From NCBI RefSeq assembly GCF_905163445.1, contig NC_053200.1:10726001-10790000 (forward strand): 64,000 bases of DNA. The letters are read 5' to 3'. The notes beneath the pieces were generated by a model that was not told the DNA's origin, ran no database searches, and saw only the letters and a program-made list of their open reading frames with translations. A program made the translations under genes and the position numbers. The number at the start of each line of letters is the position of its first letter. The first letter of the stretch is position 1. Below are positions 46,035 through 57,330 of this stretch, in pieces. Source of the stretch: Pararge aegeria (Eukaryota; Arthropoda; Insecta; Lepidoptera; Nymphalidae).

Positions 46035-46215
46035 TGAAGACAACCCAGACCGATGGCATAACGTGCTCTCTGGGGCACAGGGGCTGGAATTATAAAATTC
46101 TGGACAGCCACCAAGAACTTCTTGACAAACAGAATCCTCCCAGAAATCAAACACTGTAATAGTAGAGCATTTTGTGACAGAGCTCGTCCGGAGAAGTACA
46201 ACAGCAATACTTAAG
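46035..46215 (+). repeat. Dispersed repeat, family J
   Basis: ccgatggcataacgtgctct, then ggcacaggggctggaatt, then acagagctcgtccggagaag. Partner of 55640-55708 and 56765-57020. It gives two overlapping reverse frames (60 and 76 codons) without domains. Confidence 0.55.
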
Positions 46216-46539
46216 GTACTTTTAACGAGCACATACAAATTTTTCTATTATATTGAGATGATGGTGATATCTATAACTAAAGCTTTGAGCTACTAAAATT
46301 TTTTTTATAGTAAAATTCTACTAAAATTGCTAATAACTTATGCTTATGTTCAAGATACCTACGTGGCTAAAATTGTACAAAACTTGTCAAGTCTAACTGT
46401 CAGTTGTTAAAACGACTGAGAGAATATTATCACTGTTAACGTTATAGTGAAAACGTCTTAATGTTTGACAATGCTATCAGATTTTATTGCCATTCTTTTA
46501 GTAATAATTGACGGATCAAGGAGATTGCCCACCTATAAA

Positions 46540-46760
46540 ACAGAGCAAAACTTCGCAGGGCATGCAAAGAACATGTCCCGAAAAGCCACGCAACGCCACC
46601 TGTCAATCAACCTGAGGCGAAGGTGTTAAACCTCATGTGCCTGTAATTATACTGGCACCCACGCCTTTCAAACCGGATGGACCACAAAATTGGAACAATG
46701 CTGCTTAGTGGAAAAAAAAGCAGTAGAGAAAAGTGCTGTCACAAAAAATCTACTACTACT
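46540..46760 (-). repeat. Dispersed repeat, family J, reverse
   Basis: cacgcctttcaaaccggatg, then ttggaacaatgctgctta. Reverse complement of the region at 56850-56900. It lies close to a direct copy (46035), giving an inverted pair. Confidence 0.55.
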
Positions 46761-46802
46761 GTACTAAATGAATGGAATTAGACGGAATATCTAATTTAAG
46801 CT

Positions 46803-47059
46803 CATCATCATCATATCACTGCTGGACATAGGTCTTTTGTAGGGAGTTCCAAATTCCACGGTTTTGTGCCGCTTGAATCCAGCGGCTACCTGCGACGCGC
46901 CTAATGTCGTCTGTCCACCTCGTCGGGAGTCGAACAACGCTGCGTATACCAGTGCGGGGCTGCCATTCCAGCACATTGGAACCCCAACGTCCATCTTCCT
47001 CCGAACTATGTGCCCCGCCCATTGCCACTTCAGCTTCGCGACTCGTTGAGCTATGTCGA
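46803..47059 (-). mobile_element. RTE LINE 3' end, 5'-truncated, perfect 11-bp target duplication
   Basis: Flanked by taatttaagct at 46792-46802 and 47060-47070. On the minus strand it covers IAQRVAKLKW-like sequence to the stop and a (GAT)n-type tail (catcatcatcat at 46802-46813). Reading pieces such as VVRLPTRWTDDIRRVAGSRW are kept, but the frame is interrupted near the end, giving two overlapping frames. Confidence 0.9.
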
Positions 47060-47070
47060 TAATTTAAGCT

Positions 47071-47875
47071 AGCTTACTAGAATTCATAAAAAAAGCAAAT
47101 CCTACAGAGCAATTTTGAAAAGATAAATCACAGACAATAAATAGTCATTTTGCTCTAAAGAAGCCAGCAGTTTGGGATTCATTTAGTTCCGTGCAAAGGT
47201 AAAATTAAGCAGACGTCAGATTATAATAGATGCGAAAGTGAATTTCTTTTTTAAATTAAACAAAACGTTGAACGCGAATAAAGAAGGAAATGTTATTTAT
47301 CACCCTTCAAACAGTTTTATAGGCACTTCATATTTTTCTTTACAGCAAATAAGTAACTTGTTGAGTCTCGAATAATGTAAAAATTCACTTTTCTAACAAA
47401 TCTTAAGCAATAATTCATATACACTTATTATTTATTAAATGATTTAGATTACTCTAATCAAAAATCTTCCATTATATGTGACATTGGCAAATTGAAAAGT
47501 GGTGATTTAGCACATAATCAGGAGTAAATGTTATATTATGTTAATTATTATAATCACGCTGACATTTTATTTTTGGTTTATTTTATTATCTCGACAAAAA
47601 AAAACGTGAATCGAAATCATTGCCCCTTTTTAAAAAATACAAATGTCACGGATATTTTTTTTCCTGACGAACACAGAATATCTTTAATTAAAAAAAACCT
47701 ATTTTAAAATAATTCGACGATCGACGATCTTGCAATGCTCTAGCGGGGCTTCGTGTTCATATTATATATGTATTTCGATGTGTATAATATGAACATGATC
47801 CTTGCCTTAATAAGATATTTTATTTTCAACACAAAAACGGTTAATATTTAGTTTAAATTTCTATTAGTTGTAAAT
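47071..47875. other. Anonymous AT-rich DNA
   Basis: Nothing recognised. Confidence 0.45.
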
Positions 47876-47879
47876 GGAA

Positions 47880-48475
47880 TTGTGATCACAAAAAGGCCAA
47901 GAATAGGGTTGAAAGGCACCCAGAACGGGTGCGATTGCGAATGTACAAATACCTCGGGGCTTGGGTAAATGAAGAATGGGACTGTGGGTCAAGAAATCCA
48001 AACCCAAGCAAGAAAAGGATGGAGACTAGCAGTTTGACGTGACTTGTGCAAAACCTTTTGTAAGAGCTCTGAGTAAGAATACTCCACTGATATATCTGAG
48101 AGGTAGTTTAATATGTCAGTGAGACTTGAAGAGCTGACACTTAGAAACATATAAAAGGTGGTCACAGGAAGTTGTCAGCTTGTGTCTAGTTGGAGCTACT
48201 GCAAAACATCAAGATGAGAAATATCTAGGTCATGTCCTAAGACATGAGCGATACCAACTGCTCCAATTTATAATGATGGCCATACGAAACGATGGCAGAA
48301 GAAATAAATCCTGGTTAAGCAACATGCGTGAGTGGACAAACATCTCCAGCATGGATAAATTATTTTGCTTGGCGCAAGACCGCGAGAAGTTCGCCCTACC
48401 TCCAATAGTGGAGAGTCACGAGAAGAAGAAGGGCATAATAAGAATACCCTGCTAAGTTATTGTCATCCACTTCTA
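47880..48475 (+). pseudogene. Second RTE-like LINE family, decayed C-terminal part
   Basis: Frame pieces RLRMYKYLGAWVNEEWDCG (47929-47985) and, after several frame changes, KYLGHVLRHERYQLLQFIMM with NKSWLSNMREW, ending near 48455. These correspond to the region after the reverse-transcriptase catalytic motifs. The better preserved relative is 58383-58832. It is interrupted by stops and shifts and so is inactive. Confidence 0.75.
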
Positions 48476-48477
48476 AA

Positions 48478-48575
48478 ACTATAACTATAGCACGTTTGGA
48501 GCCCTCGTAGTTTTTATTTTATGTATGAACGCTTCAAGTGTCTGTGATAGGCCTATTTGAATAAAGAACTGCTGA
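48478..48575 (+). mobile_element. LINE 3' tail, family F
   Basis: gcacgtttggagccctcgta, then atgtatgaacgcttcaagtg, then tgataggcctatttgaataa. It follows directly after the decayed RTE-like fragment, so two different LINE ends are adjacent. Confidence 0.65.
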
Positions 48576-48800
48576 TTAATTTTGCAACGCTGTTAGGGAG
48601 CGAAATTTTGCCGAGATAGGCTAAACATGACCGTTCAAGCCGTGTCAAGAACAGGTTGTTTATTAAGGAAAACAAATTTGTTATTCTCTGTTCCATCTCT
48701 CCAGTTTGCAAGATATATAATATGTGCCAAATTTCATCAATATCGGTACAGTGGTTATGTAATTCCTTTTTATTATATTAACATTTACCTTTTTTATGTA
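48576..48800. other. Unassigned DNA
   Basis: An 80-codon frame (48627-48869) overlaps the family G head at its end and has no domain. Confidence 0.4.
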
Positions 48801-48807
48801 TTATGCC

Positions 48808-48860
48808 TACTAGATGTGCCCTGCGGCTTCGCCCGCGTAAATTACGGGACCCCGTGTACT
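48808..48860 (+). mobile_element. Family G head fragment
   Basis: tactagatgtgccctgcggc, then ttcgcccgcgtaaattacgg. Confidence 0.55.
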
Positions 48861-50365
48861 GCTACATAGTCTACACCTACCTCAGTAGTCCGATACCGGA
48901 CGTAAAGTTTTAAATCCTACTGGAAGTGCCAAATATACAAACCGATGTTATAAGTACAAATAGTATTTTAAAATATTTTGCACCCTAGCACTAAGTACTA
49001 TTACTGTTTTCCTTGTATTTTCCTTTTTTTTTGTTGTGTTGCAATAATGTTATTCTATTCTATTCTATATTTAATCAAATGACAGGTTTAGGCGAACAAG
49101 ATGTCACGCAATATTTGTAACCTACAATCACGTACACATTGCCAATCGCAAATGCCCGTCCCAAGGAACTACTCCCATTTTGTCGTATTTAAATTACTTT
49201 AAATCCTCTTATGACCGAAATTAATAATTTGTGGCTTTATTCATACAATATTAGGATCATAATTAAGTTATAATGTCCAAATGTTCGTAGTTTTAAATTT
49301 ATTTTAGTTATTCAGCTGTATTTGTATTAATCGCTGTAAACTGTGTTTAGTTGCATCACAATAATCGCAAGTGAACCAAGCGGAAGAGCAAATATATGCC
49401 TATTCACCAACACAAATACGAATTTGAATACGTTAAGGTTATTTACCTAACTACCGGTTTGTCGTGACTTGTGGTACAACTTCTGAAGTCCCATACATGA
49501 TACCCCAAAGTTACTCTGGTTGGATAATTTTATTAAAAAAAACAGACATAATTTATTTACGAAGTCAAACAGGCGATCATGCAGTTATTTCAAAAACCAA
49601 TTAAAATAATAATTAGAAAAATACACGACCATCGTTTAAAACAGTATTATTTCAATGATAGTACTCCTATTTTGCTCTCGGATTATAAACCTTGTAGGTA
49701 TGAGGGATAAAGGTTTGTGATATAAAATTAAAATTATTAAACAAAACATTTTAATTCATTGAAAATTTTAAAGTAACACACACAACAGCCAGTTTGAAAA
49801 ACGATTTGAATACCTCTTATAACCCAAATTAAAAATGTATTGTACTACTATTATATCTTATACCTAACTACCTCATTATTAAAAGGTTTACAGGTATTTG
49901 CACTTATCAGTAAATAGCCTGCCCGTCTAAGCCTGCCCACAGCAGAGTTGTATGCGGTCCCGCATACGGTTGGGCTTAAAACCCACCGATAGGAACGCTT
50001 TGCTTTATTATCATAGTATTTATTTGCATGGATATTGTAGAATAGGATTCAGCAAAGCTTAGTTTATTGACCGAGTGTAAAGAGACCTCATAGTTTACTT
50101 GGCTAAAATAATTACATTTCGCCCGTCTCTCAGTCTATCCGTCCCTCTGTCCCCATGTCAGAACCCTATAACTTCTGAATGAAGGAACATGTGGTCCAAA
50201 AGATGAAATATAAATTATAAATGATAGAAAAATATGAGAGGTTTCTATAACAGGCAAATAGGGTCAAATAATATGCTGTAATACATTTTTATTGTATGCA
50301 ATAATACATTTTTAATGTCATTATCTTTTTAATACAACCTTGGCTTGGCTTACAAAGTAGCTGTT
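48861..50365. other. Anonymous AT-rich DNA
   Basis: A structured GC-rich patch lies at 49930-49975: arms 49950-49957 and 49960-49967 pair perfectly, with outer aagcc/ggctt flanks. Class unknown. No coding signal. Confidence 0.45.
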
Positions 50366-50490
50366 AGTTGCCGATTAGGGGGTATGACTACCATACTCCC
50401 TTACAGGTTAGCCCGCTACTATATTAGACTGCATCATCACTTACTACCAGGTGAGATTGCGGTCAAGGGCTAACATGTAGTGGAATAAAA
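50366..50490 (+). mobile_element. SINE tail, family D
   Basis: ttgccgattagggggtatga, then taccatactcccttacaggt, then actgcatcatcacttactac. This copy shows the hairpin-free ancestral order for the region duplicated at 14592-14684. Confidence 0.7.
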
Positions 50491-50659
50491 GAAAAAGCTG
50501 TTTTCACAGGAATTTTGTCTTGGTGTCTAAAGAATGGGATTTTTTTAATGGTTGTGTATAATTTTAATTTCATTAACTAAACAAACAAACAACATATCTA
50601 TCAATCAAATATTTAATACTAATCCTATTGAAATTTCATTTTGAATAATGCATTACTTA

Positions 50660-50742
50660 CAGTGGCGTGTAACACGTACTGGAGATTTTCTTCATTTTAT
50701 ATCATCTGCATACCCTGTGCATACCCTCTATGCACGCCACTG
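50660..50742. mobile_element. hAT-like MITE, 83 bp, with 8-bp target duplication
   Basis: Ends cagtggcgtg and tgcacgccactg. Flanks attactta (50652-50659) and attacttg (50743-50750), one mismatch in eight. The shortest and cleanest member of the family in this window. Confidence 0.85.
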
Positions 50743-50750
50743 ATTACTTG

Positions 50751-51400
50751 TATTACTAAATCGATATTGGTGTGAATTTTTTTACACACATCGCTAAACT
50801 AAACTTGATTACCAGGTTTAATGGTAGTTCTATCGACTAAGAACATACTGAAAACTCTACCAATTATCTCTGTGAAAAGAATAGCAATTTTGTTTAATTA
50901 AATACAGCGTTACATAATTAGGTACTATTTTTATTTGTTATTCATATTTATTAGAACATAAGCCACCACAATTGTTTTGTAGGAACTGGACAGATGTGAG
51001 AAGACGGTAGCTTTTGGTGAAATCCGTCGAGTTCTCATCATAACACTAACCACAAATATTAAGTTTAGTATAGAAGAATTATCGTGCGAGTGCTATTTAT
51101 GTATAACAGAATTGTCACCAATATGAAAAACAAATTTTTAACGCTTCGTTTGGCTTCGGCGAAACAATTTTTATGTCATCTTAGTTTAGCACCGCTTAGC
51201 TATATCTCCCATCTTTAATGGGAATGCAGCCTGAAGTTGCCCCGATAAGGACACAGCCGGGTCGTATTGATCCTCTTCAGAAAACAAAAGCACGAAGCTT
51301 AAGATGTAGGAAATTGTACGTATCGAATTGAAAGGAAATCTTTATTTCCTTTAACATGCCGGTCGTTTCATGTTGCATTCGATTTGAATAAATGTTAAAA
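50751..51400. other. Anonymous DNA
   Basis: Nothing recognised. Confidence 0.4.
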
Positions 51401-51430
51401 ATAAGGGTCGATTGGCCTTTGTCGTGAAAA

Positions 51431-51500
51431 CGTATATAAGACTGGTTGCCCGCGACCTCGCCCTGCTGAAACCGTCAGTTTCCCGGGGATTTATGCGTGT
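51431..51500 (+). promoter_or_regulatory. Possible core-promoter-like patch (weak)
   Basis: TATATAAG at 51433-51440, followed by a GC-rich stretch and TCAGTT at 51475-51480, which resembles the arthropod initiator. The spacing (about 44 bp from TATA start to the initiator A) is longer than the usual near-30, and no coding exon follows: the next ATG opens a 28-codon frame only. Weak candidate. Confidence 0.2.
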
Positions 51501-54210
51501 GTGCGTGTTAAAGTTTTATTTTAGTGTTCTTACCTACATTTTGGAGAAAATATCAATTTATATAATTATTTTCATATAATCTAGAACCTCTTTTTTATAA
51601 ATTATCAGTGATCCTATTTAACTTTAAATAGAGACAGCTGATAGTATGGTTGTCATCGGTGATTTTTCATCTCAATTTACAGATCGTTAAAACGTATTAT
51701 GCCCCGGAAAAAGTTTTGGAACAAAAGTTTTTTAATATCATGAATAGCCAATTGTCATAGTTATTTAAAATCCCTCTCCAATATTGCCGCCTTGTTTAAT
51801 ATTGACCCATTGAATGAGAATAATATACACATAAATATAAATAAGCGAACAACTATAAACTCTACTCGAATAGAATGCATGTATAAGTGTATCTTTTTAA
51901 ACACATGAAGATTCTGAAGAGGCTGAATCTTCAATGGCGATTTTATAGAGGAAGATTTACCTTAACGTCCCATGATGCCAATCCATCTCTTACCTAACAT
52001 CAGGTGAGAACACACGTTTACGGTAACTTGTTCATTGAACATAAAAAGAAAAACCAACACTCGTATAGAGTGTTTTCGCAATAATTTACTGTGTAAGATT
52101 GATCACTGAGGAACTTAAATAATAAAAGGTTAAGAAAAAATAAAAAGTTTTCTATTCGTACAATAGCATAATAAAGCAATATACGGCGATCAACTTTATA
52201 TCTAAAACTTTTTCTCTTCCGCTCTCTGAATACGTGTGACGTTGTACTGTAATAAAAGAAAATGTGGTACGAAAATTACATGGCACAAATTCTTTATAAC
52301 TCCGAAATGACTTCGAATTTGTATGAAAGTTCTGCTTACATACTTTGCATACTAACATCCACCCATAAGGAATCTCGCGCACTAGTACAAGTCCTGAATA
52401 ATTGGACGTAAGCTACACGCTTCTTAGACTTATTACATAAACGGTACCTTGGACCTGAGTCCCCTGTATGTCAAGTTAAAGAACGTAACTATGGCGTTAC
52501 GTTAATTTGTGATGATTATATGGAGTGGTCAAGTTATACGTTTGGCCATTCATTTATTTATTTTAGATCTGCCACTTACACTAACTAGATGGAACTTGAT
52601 AATTTATGGATAACTATAAATCAAATGAATGTAAGATGACATTAAAAATGATAAAAGACATGATATTAACTAGCTGAACTTCGTTGCACCAAATCGGTTA
52701 TTGCCGGAAAATAAAACAGATAACAAGAACACAAATAAAATGACGTTTCTCTAAAAATGAATCCTATCTTAGATTTTTCGACCCCGAAACCCTGTATAGT
52801 AAATTTCATGATAATACGTATACGGTATTTACGTCCACTGCTGGACATCTTCTTTTTTTAGGATTCTCACATTTCATACGTTGCTTTCGTATTAGCTACC
52901 ATTGTGTTTGAAATTAGAGATATGGAATATGTTTTGGTCAACAATGGCGTTAATTCAGTTGTCAACAAAACTCTAAGCTAAACTGAATTTACCGGCCTAA
53001 ATGTTCTAAATTGTTACGTCTGTGACTGTTTTCACCTACAATCCTGACTATAACGCTATAATTCAATAAAATTTGCCAAAGACATACCTATACATTTTTA
53101 GGGCATTGGCTCATCCTGAAGGGAGGGAAATTAGAGATGATAGAAGAGAAACCATAAAAAGCCTATATTAATAACTAGCCTTTAGATGTAGAACAAGAAT
53201 AGCCGGAAAATGGAAAAAACCTAAATTGGTATTTTAGTACATGAAAATTTCGGATAACGTTCAATACTTCGGAGTGATAAGTAATAGCTTATGAATTGTA
53301 AATTGTTGTAATTAAATCTATTCTACCCAGTCTATAAAAAAGTGTATTAGAATAGAGTATTGATCCACTCCAAACTAGGAGCTTATCATTTGCAAAATAA
53401 ATTTTCGATTCTTTTTAGTTGTATAAGAGTCCCTTAAGATAGTTTTTTTCTTTATATCTGATTTTCGGAAATTTTTAGTAAATTTGTGATTTAAGAGTTA
53501 CTATGTTCCTTAAATAAGAAGTTAGAGGGCACCAATAGACGGACGGGCGTACATACGAGCTTATACAAGTTACCCGAGTTAACTCTAAAACCTTGCTTCG
53601 CATGGCCAATTAATAAAACATATGTATAGGGTGTTTGTTTTTGAATAAAATTTTCAGTCTCCTCGTAAGTCACATACATGCCTTTGCATTGTTTGAAAAC
53701 CAGTCGTGTTTGGGATCCGTATCATCCTGAATGTTAGCTCAGCTAATACAAGTAGATTATACCTGCCTGGTTAAATTTAAATGTATTCTGCACACATATG
53801 ATATATTCGAATTAGCGTTTGCTGTTTAAACGGATCAAGTATATGGACCTAATAAACTCTCAAGCTTCCATCATTGCAGGTTACAACGTTTCATCTTTAC
53901 TTTGATTGGTCATCATAATTGGACGTACCTTAAGGATTTTTTTTTTCATTTTAAACATTTTAACTTTTAGCAGCAGCTTTTCAGGACAAATATTATCCTA
54001 CGTGAGGTTGCAGGAGCCAAAAATTATATTTTATTACATCCCCTGCCAAGGGATACAATTAATGTGTCCACCTGCAAAACACGGGAACATAGAATAGGAG
54101 AAGTTTAACGCCGTTTATTATTTCTTATATATTATTTGGATATTATTTGCACTTGTGCGCCAGTTCTCTGAGAGTTGATAAAGCTGTAGGAGAAGATAAA
54201 TTTGTATCCT
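51501..54210. other. Anonymous AT-rich DNA, about 2.7 kb
   Basis: 52828-52848 (ttacgtccactgctggacat) is a tiny RTE 3'-end match. 52672-52700 (actagctgaacttcgttgca, then ccaaatcgg) is a family G head trace. Reverse frames of 60-76 codons have no domains. Confidence 0.45.
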
Positions 54211-54214
54211 TTCC

Positions 54215-54560
54215 CCGGGGAAATAATTGTCTCCTGCCCATGCTAGCCGTGCAGGATGAAAGCTAAATTTCATCAAGATTGATTCTAATTATAAATTATA
54301 AATTGATTAATTTATAATTTATAGTTAAGTTTTTACGATAAATTATAAATTAATCAAATAAATAATATTTCAATAAATAATATTTTATTATAAATCGATA
54401 CATTATTGTTTATTTGCAGCACATAAATATTATCCTACGTCCATCCCCAGGATGAAAGCTAAATGCGTGCCAAACTTCATCAAGATTGTTTCAACGTTTA
54501 AGTCGAACATTAGTAACAAATAAACAGACCCCCTTTCGCATTTATAATAATAGTATGTGT
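54215..54560 (+). mobile_element. Two family G LINE 3' ends in series with AT hairpin between
   Basis: The block caggatgaaagctaaatt, then catcaagattg, occurs at 54252-54281 and again at 54450-54487 (the second with gcgtgccaaac inserted). The second continues to a complete tail (gtaacaaataaacagacccc, then catttataataatagt). Between them lies AT-rich sequence with a perfect hairpin (arms 54290-54304 and 54309-54323, 4-nt loop). Confidence 0.6.
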
Positions 54561-55639
54561 TCAATATATTTTTTTAAATAGACACTGCACTTGGTCAGCA
54601 AGGTATTGTGTTCAAATGGCGATACAACTGTAGGTAACATAATTATAAAGTTATCCGTCTTAAAATTCTCGAAACACAAGCAAATTTGAACTCTACATGT
54701 CTGTTTCATGCACAACTCAGTTGGAAGAGGAAGTTTCGCGATGCTGGCGTAACTTTATTGCGAACTGTCCAAGTTTCACGGATGATACTTCAAACGGAAC
54801 GTACTGAATTTGTAGCGAAGAAGCATGTTATTATTTCACTCGTATTCACAAACACTATCATTTTTCACAGCGCATCCGAAGAATAAAGTGGTTCACACTC
54901 AGATTATTAAAAAAAAACATGCTAGATCACTATAGAATTTATATGTATATAAACTTTATCTATAATATCGTTGCGTAGCGTTTTATTATTGAGACAGATA
55001 GTTATAATAAATAGAGTTAGGCACAGCACAGTGAAATTGTTACCTCATTGGCCTATTGAAAAACATGTTCGACTTCGGATCATGATGTTGGTTCAATCAA
55101 ATGTTGCGTAATTTTTTTGATGAAAGTTGAAAATTATAGTAAGGAATTGCAAGGTAAGTTTTTCTATCACGAAATTCTCAGTTAATTCCAGCCTAGAGTT
55201 AGATTTTTTTTTTTTGTCTAAAATGTCCTTCAGAAAGCACGTTGAGCACTATTTGATCAGTTATATATATATATAATAATAATATTTATTTTTGCAAAAA
55301 TACAATATATAGATATATATATCTTAGTTTTTTTAAATGCATACAAAAATAACAGAACCGACAGGAGTTAAACCAGCGAAGCTATAGCAAGAAAAATAAA
55401 AATTATAAAAAAAGAGTATAACATTTCGGTATTAATTAATACAAATTATAGTTTTTTGTAGCACATTAACATACGTAACCTTTTTAAAAAAATAATACGG
55501 TTTTATATTTGGGGTTATTTTTATATTCGCCTACTAGTGCAATGAACCAGTGCTTGAAAATCGAACAGACTTAATCCTCTCCAGACTCAATACAGTTAAT
55601 AATAGAGTGGTAAACTTATACTTACATGGCTGTATATCC
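54561..55639. other. Anonymous AT-rich DNA
   Basis: An alternating TA run lies at 55261-55278. No gene recognised. Confidence 0.45.
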
Positions 55640-55905
55640 CCCTATCCTATAAGTTGTAGTAGAGCTTTACGTGTCAAAGCTCGTCCGGGGAAGTACTACC
55701 GCCATGATCAGTGGCGTGCACTTCATACATGCACAAAAGCACTGCCTACCCTAAAATTGATATATAACTCGTATAGGTGGAGATTTCTTGCCGTTTCATG
55801 CAATTTTCCTGCTGTATGCATACCCTGGTAAGAAACCCAGTGCACGTCACTGGCCATAATTATTTCTTCCGCTTAGCATCATTGCTCTATTCCGATCTGA
55901 ACACC
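55640..55905 (+). repeat. Dispersed repeat, family J, split by a MITE
   Basis: Left part 55640-55708 (tagtagagctttacgtgtca, then agctcgtccggggaagtact) and right part 55853-55905 (tatttcttccgcttagcatc, then attgctctattccgatctga) become continuous when the MITE at 55709-55852 and one copy of its duplication are removed, in the same order as 56805-56900. Confidence 0.7.
55709..55852. mobile_element. hAT-like MITE nested in family J, 8-bp duplication
   Basis: Ends cagtggcgtgca and tgcacgtcactg; flanks gccatgat (55701-55708) and gccataat (55853-55860), 7 of 8 identical. 144 bp, with an interior (atacatgcacaaaagcactg) shared with the reverse copy at 62976-63099. The 93-codon frame at 55550-55831 runs across it and is not a gene. 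Confidence 0.85.
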
Positions 55906-56255
55906 TCAGATCGATGGACACAGGACGCAAAGCTGATTGCTATAAAAACTTCTGTCTGTCCGTAAATAAAAGAAATGCAAAAAAAGAGAGGATGCCCAAA
56001 AGTGCAATATAAATAGGCAGTCGATGATGATGACGATGATGAATTAATACACAACTGAAAAAGAATATTTTGCAACATAATTCCGCTATTCATAAATCAT
56101 TCACTTTTTTACACTATCCGATGGAGTGTCACGGTAAATATCGCTTTTATTGGCCCGAATTTTCATCAGCTCAACTTTTGTAAATGGATTGTGATGTATG
56201 TAATTAATTGATAGCTTGTAAAATTATGTTTCGAACTCTTGTGAATAAGTTCTCA
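55906..56255. other. Anonymous DNA
   Basis: Nothing recognised. Confidence 0.4.
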
Positions 56256-56257
56256 GT

Positions 56258-56500
56258 TTGCAGCGACCCTGTTTTCCGAGTCCAAGGCCGTGGGTTCGAT
56301 TCCCACAACTGGAAAATATTTGTGTGATAAGCATGAATGTTTTTCAGTGTCTGGGTGTTTATATGTATATTCTAAATATTTATGTATATTATTCATAAAA
56401 ATATTCATCAGTCATCTTAGTACCCATAACACAAGCTACGCTTACTTTGGGGCTAGATGGCGATGTGTGCGTTGTCGTAATATATTTATTTATTTTATTT
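56258..56500 (+). mobile_element. SINE, family B, forward, well preserved
   Basis: tttgcagcgaccctgttttc just after the A-box position, then gccgtgggttcgattcccac (perfect B box), then agtgtctgggtgtttatatg, catcagtcatcttagtaccc, aagctacgcttactttgggg and an AT-rich tattt tail at 56485-56500. The 72-codon frame inside it is not a gene. Confidence 0.85.
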
Positions 56501-56764
56501 ATGGTTAGTTTTTTAAACACACGATTTATAAGACGTATGACACATAACACGTTGATTTATATCGTAGGATGATATCCAAAAAAAATGTATGGTAAGAGAG
56601 GTGGAAGGGTAAAGAAACAATCACCCCCTGACTATTGGGTAATTAAATTATTTATAGTCCTTATTTAGAGCTGTTATCAGAAAATCTGAAGGCAAAACAG
56701 CGTCAGTATCATCAACTAGTAGTAGAACTTTTTGTTGTATTAGTAGATATTTTTGTTGTACCTT
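56501..56764. other. Anonymous DNA
   Basis: Nothing recognised. Confidence 0.4.
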
Positions 56765-57020
56765 TTTGTTCTAATAGTGGAACATTTCTGTTAAGTAGCA
56801 GAACTATTTATGACATAGCTCGTCCCGGGAAGAACTATCGCTATGTTTATTTCTGCCGCTAAGCATTGTTGCAATGCTGTGTTCCAATCTGAAGGCCGTG
56901 TGATTCCAGGCACAGAAGTCTTAACACCTATATGGTAGCATGTTGCAGGACGGGCTCCTTACATGCCCTATGAAATGTCGATCTGTCTATATGCGATGGT
57001 TTTCCACGTGCCATCAGTGC
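56765..57020 (+). repeat. Dispersed repeat, family J, longest copy
   Basis: aagtagcagaactatttatg, then acatagctcgtcccgggaag, then ctgccgctaagcattgttgc, then gtcttaacacctatatggta and tgttgcaggacgggctcc. Used as reference for the family; non-coding, class unresolved. Confidence 0.65.
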
Positions 57021-57174
57021 GGCCATTTGCTTGGTCCCTCAATTATTATTATTTAAAAAAAACCCCTATTATCAGCATATCTGTGTAATGGTTGGCGGGA
57101 ATTACGTTTTCAATATGGTCACATGTGAGTGATCTATAATCCGACCCGTGGATTAACACGGTCTATGACGCTCA

Positions 57175-57330
57175 ATGGTGGTACACAGCTAAATTTCTAA
57201 CTATGGCCTTGTACTCATTTTTTAAAATTATAAAACCCAATACTTTACTATTTTTAGCCAGACCTGGGATTTGAACCAGGACCTCGTTATCCGAAGTTGA
57301 GCATCTAACTACTAGAATAACGAGGCAGTC
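57175..57330 (-). mobile_element. tRNA-headed SINE, family S
   Basis: Minus strand: gcctcgttattctagtagtt (A-box position), then gtcctggttcaaatcccagg, where a 5-bp stem closes a perfect B-box/T-loop. An acceptor-stem partner is missing, so this is SINE-like rather than a tRNA gene. The frames that read across it (115 codons reverse, 60 forward) are not genes. Confidence 0.6.

Noticed and set aside
57255..57330. tRNA gene candidate on the minus strand
   Set aside because: The T-arm pairs well, but the 5' end does not pair with the 3' end; a decayed relative at 30840-30920 shows it is a SINE.
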